NCBI GenBank assembly: GCA_946902985.2
Contig: OX336389.2
Span: 980,900,482-980,964,481 of the forward strand
Length of the DNA: 64,000 nt
Source: Meconema thalassinum
Taxonomy: Eukaryota; Arthropoda; Insecta; Orthoptera; Tettigoniidae
Direction of reading: 5' to 3'
In this document: piece after piece, positions 56,203 to 64,000 of the stretch
Layout: each line of letters opens with the position of its first letter
Position numbering within the stretch: the first letter of the stretch is position 1
Made by a program: the position numbers and the translations under genes
The notes under the pieces: generated by a model
Databases searched by the model: none
Seen by the model: only the letters and a program-made list of their open reading frames with translations
What the model was told of the DNA's origin: nothing

Positions 56203-57166
56203 CAAGTAGTGTGAAGACCAAGCTAGGATAAACAAACTGGTTCAGTGTTGAAACAGGACTTCGACAAGGAAGTGTGTTATCCCCTATACTGTTTATAACT
56301 GTCATGGATGAAATCCACAAGAGTGTGAAACGAAGAATGGGAAGCAAGGAGACGAAGGCCTTACTCTTTGCAGACGACATAGTAAAATGGGAAGAAAATG
56401 AAATAGAAGTGCAAGAACAAGTCACTGTATGAAATCAAGAGATAGAGAAATATGGAATGAAAATAAGTGTGGAGAAGAGTAAGACTGTAGTGATGACAAG
56501 AAACAAGAGAGAAGGAAGACAGAATATTGAAGTCAATGGAAATCCATTGGAAATGGTAAAAAGTATTTGGGGAGTATACTCACAGAAGATGGTACAATAA
56601 ATGAAAAAAATTGGAAAGAGAATCCAGCAAGCTAATGGGCTTTACCAGTGTGTAAGAGGTTGAGTATGGAACCAGGAAGTCCCAGAGAAATGCAAGAAAG
56701 TTCTATTCTCAATGTATTACACACCAATTTTGACATATGCAGCAGGTACTTGGACCACAACAAAACGCGATGAAAGCCGAATCCAAGCAGCCGAGATGAA
56801 GTTCCTTAGAGGAATGATTGGGAAGACACGGAGGGATAAAGTCAGAAATGTGGACATTAGGGAGAGAACTGGGTTCCCAAAACTGCAAGACAAGATAGAA
56901 ACCAGTAAGCTGAAGTGGTACGGACATAGGATGAGAATGGAAGAATATAGAGTACCAAAAAGAATATTTATGGAGAAAATACCAGGAAGAAGACCATGAG
57001 GAAGGCCCAGAAAGAGGTGGATAGATACGGTGAAGGAAGGCATAGAGAAAAGGGGAGTAAAAGAAAAAGAAGTGTTGAAAGAAGGAAATGAATGGTGGAG
57101 GGATAGACAACTGTGGAGGTCCTTGATTCGCAACCCGACCCAGGGAATTGGAAACGGGAAATGAAG
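56203..57166 (+). pseudogene. LINE-C: second half of RT and C-terminus
   Basis: It continues with GLRQGSVLSPILFI (motif B), a LLFADDIVKWEENEI block (FADD at 56366-56377), KYGMKISVEKSKTVVM, ILTYAAGTWTTTKRDESRIQ, KLKWYGHRMRM, a GRPRKRWIDTV block and RQLWRSLIRNPTQGIGNGK, then a GAAGAAG tail. Several shifts and stops are present (near 56580 and 56998). It shares its last 200 residues with LINE-D at 51948-52765. Confidence 0.9.
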
Positions 57167-57450
57167 AAGAAGGTCAAAATCAGTTGGTTAGAAGAAATCA
57201 AACAGGACTTAAACGAAATAAACATTACAGAAGATATCATCATAAATCGCAAGACTTTTGGAACTCTAACTACAAATCACTCATTCACTGAAAAAGATAA
57301 AAAGACCACTGGAAAAAATGGATGGAGGAGCGTAAGAAGGGGCATAGTGAGTTCATGAGGAGATTTTGGGAGGAGAAGAAGCACCATCAACCCGAGTCAA
57401 CAAGTTCAAACGCGCTCCCTAAGTGGGCAAAACGAAGAAAGAAGAAGTAT
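57167..57450 (+). pseudogene. C-terminal relic of another LINE
   Basis: In shifting frames it reads ISWLEEIKQDLNEINITEDI, TGKNGWRSVRR in one frame and KWMEERKKGHSEFMRRFWEE in the next, ending KWAKRRKKKY before AT-rich repeats. A short charged 'W..E.KK.HS..M..YW' end is common in insect LINE ORF2 proteins. It directly follows the LINE-C tail. Confidence 0.55.
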
Positions 57451-58199
57451 ACTAATAATAATCATTATAGACTAATAATTATGAAAATAATAACATAACA
57501 GTCTAATGATAATAATGATAACATTAGTCTAATAAAAAGTTTTTCGCTGTCCTCTTGGAGTGACGATGTGGGTGGTCATAATATTGCCTTATTCTGAAAG
57601 CAGAGACATGAAATGATTGTTAATGATATGCAAGCCAACCAAAATTTGATTAAACAAGAGAATCGTCGTACTCGCCTCTTCAACTTCAAGCTGCTTGAAA
57701 TTTATAAATTTTATATGTGGTCTCAAGCCTCATGTCTTGGTGATAATCAACATTGAAGTACAACCGAACACTATTCCCGCAACTTAGACGTACGGTGGGG
57801 GAATTGAGAGGTGCGTTATATGTACGGAAAAGGTGCCACGGAACCGCTTGATAGCACTGTGCTCTTTGCCCTAGCTCAAAAATCCTGTATCCCGAAGATA
57901 TTTTGACCAACCGATCACAACGAGGGGACGGAGTCACGCAGCTTCTTTTGGGGGTACAGGATCTCTACATTAGCTGAACCAGAAGGCCGGCCTTCTGTGA
58001 GGTGGGTGAGAAAATGGGATTGTGTGATGGGAAGAAAGGAGTGAGTAAATGTATGCGCTGTGTTTGGATGTGAATTGACCACTAACGCTGTCGTCCCAAT
58101 AAAAATAAGAGCTACATTGCACGGCTCCTACTTGACCTTGAGACGTCATAATGCAGCCTTGTAACAAAACAATCCTGTTAAATTTGTACCGCTCCGTTC
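57451..58199. other. Anonymous stretch with AATAAT-rich start
   Basis: An ATTAGTCTAATAA-type palindromic AT-rich segment at 57450-57535 is followed by sequence without recognisable genes. Confidence 0.4.
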
Positions 58200-58525
58200 C
58201 ATCTGCTTTGTTCCATTATTATAAGTAGAACGTTCCGAACTGTAACGTATCAGATATTGCTCTGTTCATTTCGGTACGGGACAACGTAACGTTCCGCCCG
58301 GCTCCAATCTGCTGTACCGGTACAGGCTCGGCTAACGTTCCACTGTTCCAGATACCGGGTATGGTTTCAGACTCCGTTCCGTTCCAGGACAGGTACGTTA
58401 CACATTGGAACTGACCACGGTAACTATACAACTTGGAATTAACCTTGGAGATAACGGAATTTCGCCTTTCCACATAGACAAGAGTTCCGTTCCGCGTTAC
58501 ATTCTGTTCCGGGTCCCTGCTATAA
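58200..58525 (-). mobile_element. GGAACG-rich element with CAGGGACCCGGAACAG end (second copy)
   Basis: On the minus strand it starts CAGGGACCCGGAACAGAATG at about 58519 and contains many GGAACG words. It is the counterpart of 8346-8800 on the opposite strand. In both cases the CAGGGAC end abuts the TCTAGACGTAGGTGG minisatellite. No right terminus or target duplication could be placed. Confidence 0.4.
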
Positions 58526-58810
58526 CTACATTCCACCTTCGAAATATCTAGACGTAGGTGGATACCATGTTCATATCTCCCATTACCACAATTCAACTGC
58601 ACTCAATCCCTCTCTATACCTACATTCCACCTTCAAAATATCTAGACGTATGTGATTACCAAGTTCATTACTCCTATCACCACAATCCAACTGCACTCAT
58701 TCCCTCTCTATACCTACATTCCACCTTCAAAATATCTAGACGTGGGTGGATATCATGTTCATATCTCCTATCACCACAATCCAACTGTGCTCAATCCCTC
58801 ACTATACTGA
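58526..58810. repeat. Minisatellite, ~93 bp unit, about 3 copies (second locus)
   Basis: Same unit as 8090-8345 (TCTAGACGTAGGTGGATACC, ACCACAATTCAACTGCACTC, CCTCTCTATACCTACATTCC), in the same orientation. Copies differ by a few substitutions. Confidence 0.85.
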
Positions 58811-59854
58811 ACCCATTCATAAGATCATCATGTTAGGTACATTTTGAATTATATTATTAGAATTCATGAACAAAGTTCAGAAACCCTTAAAAATAAACCA
58901 AAGCATCTTAAATCAAGTGATTCTTAATAAGGTGGAGATGTGGATCCTGTGTGATCTATTCGGGTCACCTTGGGAGGCAAATCAAAAATAAGACAGTTTT
59001 TGAATGTACATCTTGATTGAAAGAAAAGGAAAAAAAACAAAACATATTTTGTATACCTGATAACACAGCATAAGGAGAGGGTTCTGAAAACATATAACAC
59101 AACATGCTTAAGTAGGGTATAGACTTATTTATACTCTCCTTGCCTCCACCTGTGAGCCCTAAACAATGGCATGGCAAACTGCACTCTCACCCTAAACACT
59201 TGCTTTATACACCATTCAAATTCCACACCAAATTAAGAATTTAGTGCATAGCAAATATCAAAAGTAAATTCTGGGACACTTAAGGTTCAACTACTTTATT
59301 GTCTCCAACAGAATTTGGGATGTTTGCCATTATGGGAAATAAAGGTTTCTTTAAAAGGCAAACTTTGGAATGCCTTTTATAATGTTTGTAATGTCACAAA
59401 AATAGGCATGGTGTACAAGAAATGAGGGGTGATAGATGTTGCCATCATCTGACCAATCTTTGAATTATATCTATATGACATAGAATAGGCAGTATGTTAA
59501 AATTCAGCCACCCATAGAATGGCAACACCACAAGTTTCATATAAATACAGTCTTATTTCTACAAATGAACTACTTTCTAGCAATAATTGGAGCTGGGTTC
59601 ATCCAAATCAAGTATTAACAATCAGATTTATTTCACTTTCACTAAAATACAGTAGTCATAGAATTTCTATACCGGTAACAGAAACTTAACTTATAACTAG
59701 TATTACCCATTGCTTAGGAGCAAAGATGTCTGCCAACACTTAATTACCATACTGTATTGGCACATCTCCAGTTAAACTTATTTTATTTTACTATAAAGAA
59801 CAGTCCTTAAAAATAGTAGAATTTTCTCATAAGATCAGTTAACATAAAATGAAC
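58811..59854. other. Anonymous AT-rich stretch
   Basis: No gene, RNA or repeat structure recognised. Confidence 0.4.
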
Positions 59855-59858
59855 TTAA

Positions 59859-61140
59859 CACTAGAAAGACGGAGGGGTCAATTTTGACCCTTTTATGAAT
59901 TCAACTTTCTGATGTTGCCGTAATTTATATTAGATTTCGTTCAGACTCCATGACTTTACATCATTTAGGCTCTATTGACCGTCGTTGAAATTTGGATGTC
60001 CCAGCCCTAATAGCTTGGCCCCCATAATTCAATTATCCAAGAAGGACAGAGGGGTCATTTTTGACCCGTATTGGATTTTACAATAACTTGCATCGTATTT
60101 CAATAACTTCGGTTCTGTTTTGTTTCCTATGAGTGGTGCTGACTGTTTGCTCCTTCCCCCACTCCACCCAGTCCCCACTCCACCAACATGAGTCGAGGTT
60201 AGAACAAACCCGCTATTCCCAGTAAGGAGCATGTGAAGTGTGCATTATAAAAAGTTTGTTACTGTTTGTTTATTGAGCGGTTTGTGGTGCTTATTGTATG
60301 AATGATTCGTCAAATATGGAGCACAGAAGGTATTTGAGACTGGACGATATTATAGTTTCTCTCCAGGAACTAAGTGACGATTATTCCCCACGAGCTTCCC
60401 CAGGTTCTTCGTCAGAATCAGACAGTTCTTTTACATCACTGCAGCTAACTGAAAAGCTGAAATCCCAGGGAACCAGTCTTCTTGGTACAATAAATCAGGC
60501 ATGAAGGTAGGTTCCAACGAAGGTGAAAGCTTCTCGATCACAACGGTATGACACCCAGGCTCTAAAAAGCAACAACATAACTTCGAGTATTTATCAAGGC
60601 AAGGTCAATAAGAAAGTACTTGTGCTCAGTTCACTTCATCCAGGTGTCCAGGTGGGGACGGACAGAAAAAGGAACCCGACACCCTTACATGTTACAATGG
60701 ATCCAAGTATGGAGTCGATGTTGTGGACCAAATGGCTAGAATGAATACTGTCAATCCAGCTGAACGTGGGTGGCTGTTACACACATTCAGTAATGTTCTC
60801 GACTTAGCAGAAATAAATGCTTGGGTGTTGTAAAACAAGCTACAAATATCAAGATCTCACAAAGGATCTTTCACCTGCAACTTGCTGAGGAATACCCAGA
60901 GCATAAATAAAAGAACCAATACTGCGGACGATGCTGATGATGGTCATACAGTACTTCAATCTGACCAAAAACGCAGGAAATGCCAAATGCGCAACAAATG
61001 CACGGATATGAAAGGTGGGCATGTGTGTAAGGCATGCAAAAAGCCTGTCTGTAAGAGTTGAATTGGAAAAGAGAAAATGATAATCACCTGTGTAGAGTGT
61101 CTGTATGCTTTGAGGTTGATGATACACACATTCACAAACA
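59859..61140 (+). mobile_element. piggyBac-type element remnant
   Basis: TTAA at 59855-59858 is followed by CACTAGAAAGACGGAGGGGT and twice by a GGGGTCAATTTTGACCC / GGGGTCATTTTTGACCC palindrome, as seen at ends of piggyBac-like elements (target TTAA). A degenerate transposase follows. The right terminus is not found, so the element is truncated or deleted on that side. Confidence 0.7.
60298..61060 (+). pseudogene. piggyBac transposase pseudogene
   Basis: An N-terminal frame (60298-60504) is rich in Ser/Glu (SSESDSSFTSLQLTEKL) as in piggyBac N-termini. After a large deletion the C-terminal half appears: KVLVLSSLHPGVQVG, then SKYGVDVVDQMARMNT (the VDVVDQ block holding a catalytic Asp), RGWLLHTFSNVLDLAEINAW, and a Cys-rich end (RRKCQMRNKC, CKACKKPVCKSC) corresponding to the C-terminal zinc domain that binds the ends. 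Frameshifts occur near 60710, 60833 and 60900. It is inactive. Confidence 0.85.
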
Positions 61141-61329
61141 TACTCTACTTCATCACATACTCCTCAAACCATTGAAGAATGTGTTCAGTATGAGTACATA
61201 GGTTCAAGAGGATAGAAAACTAAGCAGGCAAGAGACTTTCATTCTTTAGTCCATATAATATCTGATTGTGATATTTAGTTGATTTTACTTCCATTTACCT
61301 AGTATATCAGAATTTTTGATATGACTGTA

Positions 61330-61500
61330 TGTTTCTTTTTTGTGTGGCCTCCTGAGAGACCGAGTGCAGGTCTTTCTAGTCGACGCCCGTGGGCGACCTG
61401 TGCGTCAGGATGAGAGATTGAATGGATGAAGATTAATAAAACTGGGCAAAGATGTGGAAGGAAGCGGTCGTGGCCGGTCAAGAGGTACCGTCCCAGCATT
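61330..61500 (+). repeat. SINE-like fragment
   Basis: GGCCTCCTGAGAGACCGAGT, GCAGGTCTTTC, GACGCCCGTGGGCGACCTGT and GCGTCAGGATGAGAG blocks resemble a SINE family known to me from orthopteroid genomes. No tRNA head and no target duplication are visible, so the edges are approximate. Confidence 0.45.
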
Positions 61501-61559
61501 TTACTGGTGTTGAAATAGGAAACCACGGAAAACCATTTCATTGATGGCTGACGGTGGGG

Positions 61560-61764
61560 CTCGAGAAACGGCCTGAAACAAGGAAGTGCACTGTCACCGA
61601 TACTTTTCATTGTGGTGATGGATGACATAGCGACCCGAGTGGCACAAGTAATTGGGGAAGGAAAGATGAAAGCAATGGTGTTTGCAGATGATTTGATGAT
61701 TTGGGGAAACAAGGAGGAGGAGGTACAGGAGCAGTTGGATTTTCTGAACACGTATTTTCAAGTA
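61560..61764 (+). pseudogene. LINE-E: reverse transcriptase fragment
   Basis: The frame gives GLKQGSALSPILFIVVMDDI (motif B region) and AMVFADDLMIWGNKEEEVQE (FADD motif C), ending at TYFQV where a pogo-like element is inserted. It is related to LINE-C and LINE-D. The region before motif B is missing. Confidence 0.85.
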
Positions 61765-62569
61765 CAGTCGAACCTCGATATCTCGAACCTCATATACTCG
61801 AACTTGTAGGAATTATTATTTCCTGAACAGATTTCCCATAATTTACAAGCATATTTTTCTCCGTAAGTCGAATTTCTACAAATCAAATTTTTCAATATAT
61901 CAAAGCTTAAATAATATCTCCGGCACTTAAACTTGTTCTTTATGTCGAACATTTACATATTCTTACAGAGCAACTTGTCTCATTCAAATGTTTCAATTTG
62001 AATTCTAAACCAATTGCTGTAGTTGAATCAACCGTGTAAATATTCTGTACTGAACTATGATCTCGATAGAATCTCACACCAGACCAAACCACTGAGGCGC
62101 TGCTAGTCTCCCCGTTAAGCTTACCGGTTTTCCTAAATTTTGTTAGTACTTTAAATCGAATTCTATTGCTCGCTTTATAAGATACGGTAATTTCTGGTCT
62201 TTTTTTTTTCAATATTTGTTTTACGTACTGTAGTTTATCTTTTACTTCTTTCAGATGGTAGAAATGTAGGTCATGTTACCCTATGCTCAGTGTGGAGCAT
62301 CCACCATTTTTGGCATCACTTAAGAACGGGAAATTGCATATGGTTTAGTTGAGTTCACAGTACTTTCTTTCAGTTGTTGTCGCTTCTTGTTCTAACTGCC
62401 CGTTTCATTACAGTGCACATTGTCACATTTAAACATTGTGTCAATTTAGTTACAGACAGCCCATTGTATTTTGCGACCAGTATATAACAAATTCCTATAC
62501 CTCGAATTTTCGGTAAGTCGAATTTATTTTGACATCCCCTAATGACTGGAGATATATAGGTTCGACTGT
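61765..62569. mobile_element. Pogo/Tigger-like MITE, 805 bp
   Basis: It starts CAGTCGAACCTCGATATCTC and ends ATATATAGGTTCGACTG, imperfect inverted repeats, with TA on both sides (61763-61764 and 62570-62571). Subterminal words (TCTCGAAC, AAGTCGAAT, CCTCGAAT) repeat on both flanks. No transposase is recognisable. It interrupts LINE-E. Confidence 0.85.
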
Positions 62570-62571
62570 AG

Positions 62572-62660
62572 TTCGAGCATATCTCAAAAGATGGCTTGAG
62601 TATACCGGAAATTGTGAAGCGAAATGCACTTTAACAATCACAGAACGTAAGTCTACGTTA
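62572..62660 (+). pseudogene. LINE-E: short continuation after the MITE
   Basis: The frame FEHISKDGLSIPEIVKRNA continues the ORF2 after the FADD region, matching the 'YLGS..T.DG...EI..RI' block of related LINEs. It dissolves into non-coding sequence after about 25 residues. Confidence 0.6.
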
Positions 62661-62780
62661 ACATCGATTCCCACTCGTGCGTGGCAACAATTTTAAGAAG
62701 TCAATGCAAATAATGAAAAGAGTTTAATCAGAGTAGAGAAACTTTAAAAATCACAGAACGTAAGTCTATGTTAACATAGA
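62628..62780. repeat. ~40 bp direct repeat, 113 bp apart
   Basis: AATCACAGAACGTAAGTCTA followed by G/TGTTAACAT occurs at about 62636 and 62749. It is a short tandem or target-type duplication of unknown origin. Confidence 0.6.
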
Positions 62781-63170
62781 CAAAATGGGATGATAAGCAT
62801 TACACCTTGGAAGTTCGTGCACTAAAAAATGGCAAATTATGCATTTACAGTAAACCACAAATATATGCTTATATATGCCTTCCAGGTAACCAGCCCAACA
62901 TGAGAGGGAAAAACAAAATTTGGCCACTACATATGGACCCATTGTGCCTTTTGACCAATTTCCAAAGTCCATTCTTCGTTTTAATGTTCGTGCCAGAATT
63001 CCATTGCACCTTCCTGCCTTCCTGAATACTATTTCTTTTGTTTTCAGACTTTTACAATTTCTCTTAAATTTTCCTCGGCCCACTGAGCTCTTCAGACTGT
63101 GCCCTTCACTTTTGTACTGAGTAGGCATGCCATACATTTTTATCTCTGAAAATAATATAATTGCATATAG
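62781..63170. other. Anonymous stretch
   Basis: No recognisable gene. Some frames are open on both strands but match nothing I know. Confidence 0.4.
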
Positions 63171-63176
63171 TAACAA

Positions 63177-63691
63177 TGATTGGCAGAAACAAAGTGGAAA
63201 GGGGAAGGAAGGAGAGAACTGAGAAAAGGCTATAGACTCTACTGGAGTGGGAATGAAGAGGGAAAGAGGAATGGAGTGGGAGTGGGAGTAGTAGTACGAG
63301 ATGGTTTAAAAGAAGAAGTGAAGGGAATAAGTGATAGGATGATTAAAGTGAAAGTAGCACTGAGGGGAGAGACCATAGAAATAGTGCAAGTGTATGCTCC
63401 ACTGGTAGGCTGTGCCTCTGAAGAGAAGGAGGAGTTTGAAAAGGAATTGCAGAAGCAGCTGGGAGGAAGGAATATGATTGTTATGGGGGATCTGAATGCC
63501 AATGTAGGAAGAGAAAGACAAGGGTATGAGAGTGTGCTTGGACTTCTGTCAAAGGAACAGCCTGCTAGTTGGGAACTCCTGGTTCAAGAAAAGAGAGAGC
63601 CACACAATCACATGGTACAGTGATGACTTGACCAGGAAGTCGGTGGTCGACTATATCCTGTATGAGAGAAAATTAAATAAGAACATCACAG
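63177..63691 (+). pseudogene. LINE-F: APE-type endonuclease, first part
   Basis: The frame has the AETKWKGEGRRELRKGY block (ETKW catalytic motif), NGVGVGVVVRDGL, IVQVYAPLVG and IVMGDLNANVGRERQGYE (GDLN motif). A one-base shift near 63530 continues as RNSLLVGNSWFKKRESHTIT and SVVDYILYERKLNKNI. The N-terminus is missing. The frame is broken off at about 63691 by the insertion of another LINE's tail and resumes at about 63869. Confidence 0.88.
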
Positions 63692-63868
63692 TCTCTCAAG
63701 ATAAACCTAGCCCAGAAAGTGTTGTATTCCTTAAGTGAATTATAAGAAACATGTAAATGTTTAATTATGTAAAAAAAGTTGTAAATATATAAATTTAACT
63801 GTGAGTATGTTGTGTGACATATCCAATTCTGTATGATGCAGGTTCTGGAAATAAAGAGTTTTGTATTG
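63692..63868 (+). mobile_element. 5'-truncated LINE tail inserted in LINE-F
   Basis: About 177 bp with a short coding end, AT-rich 3' UTR, a GGAAATAAAGAGTTTTGTAT polyadenylation region (AATAAA near 63850) and a short TTGTATTGTAC tail. Removing it lets the endonuclease frame run from LNKNI to the IP.E.LDSDYRLLVM block. I recall AATAAAGAGTTTTGTATTG-type 3' ends as common in orthopteroid LINEs, which cannot be checked here. Confidence 0.6.
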
Positions 63869-64000
63869 TACAGACATCAAGGTTTATACCATCGGAGAAC
63901 TTGGATAGCGACTATCGATTGCTGGTAATGAACCTGAGAGGGACTAAGGAGAAGAAAGGGACTGAGAACCAGGAAAGACGTATAAGGATATGGAAACTGA
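63869..64000 (+). pseudogene. LINE-F: endonuclease C-terminal end, cut by the window
   Basis: The frame reads SENLDSDYRLLVMNLRGTKE and then QERRIRIWKL. The SDYRLLV block corresponds to the SDH/SDHR motif at the end of the endonuclease (here with Tyr). It runs off the window. Confidence 0.75.

Overview
The window looks like repeat-dense nuclear DNA from an insect, most likely an orthopteroid (polyneopteran). The basis is indirect: it has AT-rich DNA, no recognisable host gene, no operons, tRNA-derived SINEs of a kind I associate with orthopteroid genomes, and many arthropod-type elements (Jockey-superfamily and other LINEs, mariner, Tigger/pogo, hAT, piggyBac and a Ty3/gypsy-like LTR element). 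Almost everything I can identify is mobile or formerly mobile DNA, and most coding regions are broken.

Layout. 1-4 kb: two LINE 3' ends, several SINE copies and a TA-flanked MITE. 4.1-5.8 kb: a satellite array of about 14 units. 5.8-13.7 kb: mostly anonymous sequence with a minisatellite, a GGAAC-rich element, a reverse SINE and two inverted-repeat elements. 13.7-24.2 kb: a minus-strand LINE (LINE-A), probably split by a ~2.95 kb stretch, and clearly split by an 842 bp mariner and by a 3.8 kb insertion with 4 bp target duplications. 24.2-26.1 kb: plus-strand LINE debris. 26.1-53.9 kb: a second minus-strand LINE (LINE-B, with an esterase-like ORF1) that has become the outer shell of a nest. 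53.9-57.4 kb: a plus-strand LINE (LINE-C) split by a SINE with a 17 bp target duplication. 57.4-64 kb: anonymous DNA, a second minisatellite/GGAAC locus, a piggyBac pseudogene and a LINE split by a pogo-like element and by another LINE tail.

The nest is the main result. LINE-B is interrupted by a hAT transposon (29760-52829, 8 bp target duplication CTAATACA). The hAT transposase gene is interrupted by an LTR retrotransposon (30844-51026, 5 bp duplication GTAAG). The 5' LTR of that element is interrupted by an 11.86 kb, almost perfectly palindromic element (32435-44294). The palindrome has two ~5.47 kb arms around a ~0.92 kb loop, starts AGTAGTG and ends CACTACT, and has a 6 bp target duplication. 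Each arm carries an intact-looking tRNA-Leu(UAA) gene and a FLYWCH zinc-finger gene. A third, longer FLYWCH gene fills the loop, and the arm/loop junction lies inside its 3' end.

The 6 bp duplication and AG...CT ends are the hallmarks described for Maverick/Polinton elements. The structure is what a 'snap-back' inverted duplication of one end of a linear, protein-primed element would give. No polymerase, integrase, ATPase or capsid gene is visible, so membership of that group is inference. The inner TE boundaries are supported by matching target duplications, and several are also supported by reading frames that rejoin when the insert is removed.
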